Shown here: piece after piece, positions 6,112 to 7,067 of the stretch
Numbering within the stretch: the first letter of the stretch is position 1
Layout of the letters: each line of letters begins with the position of its first letter
Assembly: GCA_021788565.1 (NCBI GenBank)
Contig: JAJYKO010000282.1
Location: 1-7,067 of the forward strand
Direction: 5' to 3'
DNA from: Chloroflexota bacterium
GTDB lineage: Bacteria > Chloroflexota > UBA6077
DNA length: 7,067 nucleotides
Position numbers and translations under genes: made by a program
The notes under the pieces: model-generated
Database searches by the model: none
What the model saw: only the letters and a program-made list of their open reading frames with translations
Told to the model about the DNA's origin: nothing

Positions 6112-6224
6112 TGTGCTGGTCGGGAATGAAGCCGGTCCGGATCGAGGCTGACTCAGGCCGAGCGATCAATATCCAGGGTATTCGAGGGCTGACGCGGTGA
6201 AGCGCGAGCCTCGGGGAGGAAGCG

Positions 6225-6650
6225 ATGTACGACGACGGGAGAGTCACTGCACAGAAGGAACACCGCGATGGTCGTGCGCGTGTGCTGGTGGCCGACGACG
6301 ATAGCGAGTTCCGCTACTTCATTGCCGACTGCCTGGAGGCGGCCGGATATCAGACAGTCCTCACGAGCGACGGACTGGAAGCCCTGAACGCCTTCGACGT
6401 GCAGCACCCCAACCTGGCGGTGATCGACCTGAACATGCCCGTGATGTCCGGCTATCGCCTGCTCCGGCTGCTGCGCGGCAGGAAAGGCGTTGTTCGGAAC
6501 GAGGTGCCGGTAATCGTCATCTCGGGAGACGATCTGCAAGAGGCGATGGACCTGGTTGTCGATGCCCGGCCCGATGCCTACCTTCAGAAGCCGTTCGTGG
6601 TCGATCGGTTCATCGAGAGGGTCGACGCACTCGTGGCAATGTCGGCCTAG
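6225..6650 (+). CDS. Single-domain (CheY-like) response regulator
   Basis: This 141-residue protein is a receiver domain with no DNA-binding or enzymatic output, so it should act by protein contact or as a phosphorelay or phosphate-sink component. After a polar 17-residue N-terminal tail it shows the acidic cluster VADDDSEF (D24-D26), the phospho-acceptor D68 in AVIDLNMPVMSGY, the switch Ser100 in VIVISGDD and Lys122 in LQKPF, so every residue needed for phosphorylation is present. The protein ends right after the last receiver helix. The start is supported by GGGGAGGA at 6213-6220. The histidine kinase at 4404-5501 is a candidate partner, but the convergent ABM gene separates them. YTCAG site B lies upstream, suggesting co-regulation with the neighbouring small genes. 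Confidence 0.92.
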   Translation: MYDDGRVTAQKEHRDGRARVLVADDDSEFRYFIADCLEAAGYQTVLTSDGLEALNAFDVQHPNLAVIDLNMPVMSGYRLLRLLRGRKGVVRNEVPVIVISGDDLQEAMDLVVDARPDAYLQKPFVVDRFIERVDALVAMSA

Positions 6651-6911
6651 CCCGCCTACGTCCCGACCCAATCCCCTGTCCCCGTTTCGGCTTCCCGAAG
6701 CGTACTGGAGCCGAAGCGTTCACATAAGGCGCCCTGTCCGTGTCCGGTGCACGCACGAACGGGGCGCTACTTCTTACGACTCCTTCTTCACTCGCCTCCG
6801 CTGCCCTGGCCTGCCTGCACCCGATGAACCTGGCACGCGGAAGGATCGCCCAAACTACGCCCGGGCACGGCTTGTGCAGCCCCTTTCGAGCTTCTAGCCA
6901 CGGTGGCTTCG
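6651..6911. other. Intergenic region with two possible hairpins, no supported gene
   Basis: Following the response regulator, CGTTTCGGCT (6683-6692) pairs with AGCCGAAGCG (6709-6718) with one G-U pair and a 16-base loop, and could end that transcript. Farther on, GCGCCC (6729-6734) pairs with GGGCGC (6762-6767) around an inner CGTG/CACG pair. AGCCAC-G-GTGGCT at 6896-6908 is a near-perfect palindrome three bases before the next ladder and might be an operator. Open frames across this stretch lack ribosome sites and recognisable domains, so I see no gene here. Confidence 0.4.
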
Positions 6912-6965
6912 CTCAGCATCCGCTCAGATTTGTCTCAGCGCCGCCTCAGGCTGGTCGGCGAGACT
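6912..6965 (+). promoter_or_regulatory. Four-step 11-bp CTCAG ladder with -10 (site C), upstream of the DPVCG gene
   Basis: This is the cleanest ladder: CTCAG at 6912, 6923, 6934 and 6945, all identical and exactly 11 bp apart. Ten bases later is GAGACT at 6960-6965 (a neighbouring alternative -10 is TATGGT at 6965-6970). Initiation near 6972 would give a leader of about 39 nt before ATG 7011. Confidence 0.75.
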
Positions 6966-7010
6966 ATGGTTGTCGTTTGCGGGGATTGAGGTTCCCACAA
7001 GGAGGTAATC

Positions 7011-7067
7011 ATGGCAAGAATCGACGTTAATCCGCCCCCGGGGCTGGTTCGAGATCCGGTGTGCGGC
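7011..7067 (+). CDS. Start of a YHS-domain protein or metal-transporting P-type ATPase, 3'-partial
   Basis: Only 19 codons are visible, and the frame is open to the right edge. ATG 7011 is preceded by AAGGAGGTAATC (6999-7010), a near-perfect ribosome site. The visible peptide is MARIDVNPPPGLVRDPVCG. DPVCG is the opening of the YHS metal-binding domain (DPVCGM), found as a small stand-alone protein, at the N-terminus of copper or heavy-metal P-type ATPases, or attached to other metal-linked proteins. Which of these applies cannot be decided from 19 residues. YTCAG site C lies just upstream, linking this gene to the putative shared regulon. Confidence 0.6.
   Translation, partial: MARIDVNPPPGLVRDPVCG

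Noticed and set aside
6152..6172. Single CTCAG at 6152 followed at the ladder distance by CAATAT, a possible second promoter for the response regulator
   Set aside because: Only one pentamer; no repeat 11 or 22 bp upstream, so it does not meet the ladder pattern and may be chance.
6651..7030. Small plus-strand open frames in the region after the response regulator
   Set aside because: No ribosome sites, no recognisable domain, and they run through the ladder promoter and out of frame into the DPVCG gene.

Overview
This is a GC-rich bacterial window with strong Shine-Dalgarno sites and mixed ATG, GTG and TTG starts. It holds about nine small transcription units. No rRNA, tRNA, CRISPR array, transposase or phage gene is visible. 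The composition, the SPW-type membrane protein and the two small conserved hypothetical proteins would fit Chloroflexota or a similar GC-rich phylum. That placement is a weak inference; nothing here fixes the taxonomy.

Layout from left to right. (1) Bases 1-1197: a geranylgeranyl-reductase-family flavoprotein that runs off the left edge and is broken by a frameshift near base 221. (2) 1498-2213: a translationally coupled pair, made of an 81-residue protein ending in PPVRGG and a 157-residue membrane-anchored protein. Three tandem 22-bp repeats follow, starting on the stop codon of the second gene. (3) 2489-2680: a two-helix SPW-like membrane protein. (4) 2842-3795: a full-length nuoH with no other complex I gene beside it. 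(5) 4066-4290: a SHOCT-domain membrane protein. (6) 4404-5501: a membrane histidine kinase, which ends at a strong hairpin shared with (7) a convergent ABM-fold small protein on the minus strand (5594-5884). (8) 6225-6650: a stand-alone receiver-domain response regulator. (9) 7011 to the right edge: the first 19 codons of a protein whose DPVCG motif suggests a YHS domain or a metal-transporting P-type ATPase.

The most striking signal is non-coding. Five intergenic sites (1226-1279, 3810-3863, 5933-5986 on the minus strand, 6058-6111 and 6912-6965) share one architecture: four YTCAG-like pentamers at exact 11-bp steps, then exactly 10 bases, then a -10-like hexamer. Sixteen of the 20 pentamers are exact YTCAG. 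This resembles the arrangement used by OmpR/PhoB-family activators (11-bp direct repeats ending about 10 bp before the -10). It places the diglycine-tail operon, the SHOCT gene, the ABM gene, the response regulator and the DPVCG gene under one putative regulator. No DNA-binding response regulator is encoded in the window, so the regulator must lie elsewhere. The SPW gene, nuoH and the kinase lack the ladder. The SHOCT and DPVCG genes hint at metal or envelope stress as the signal, but that is inference.
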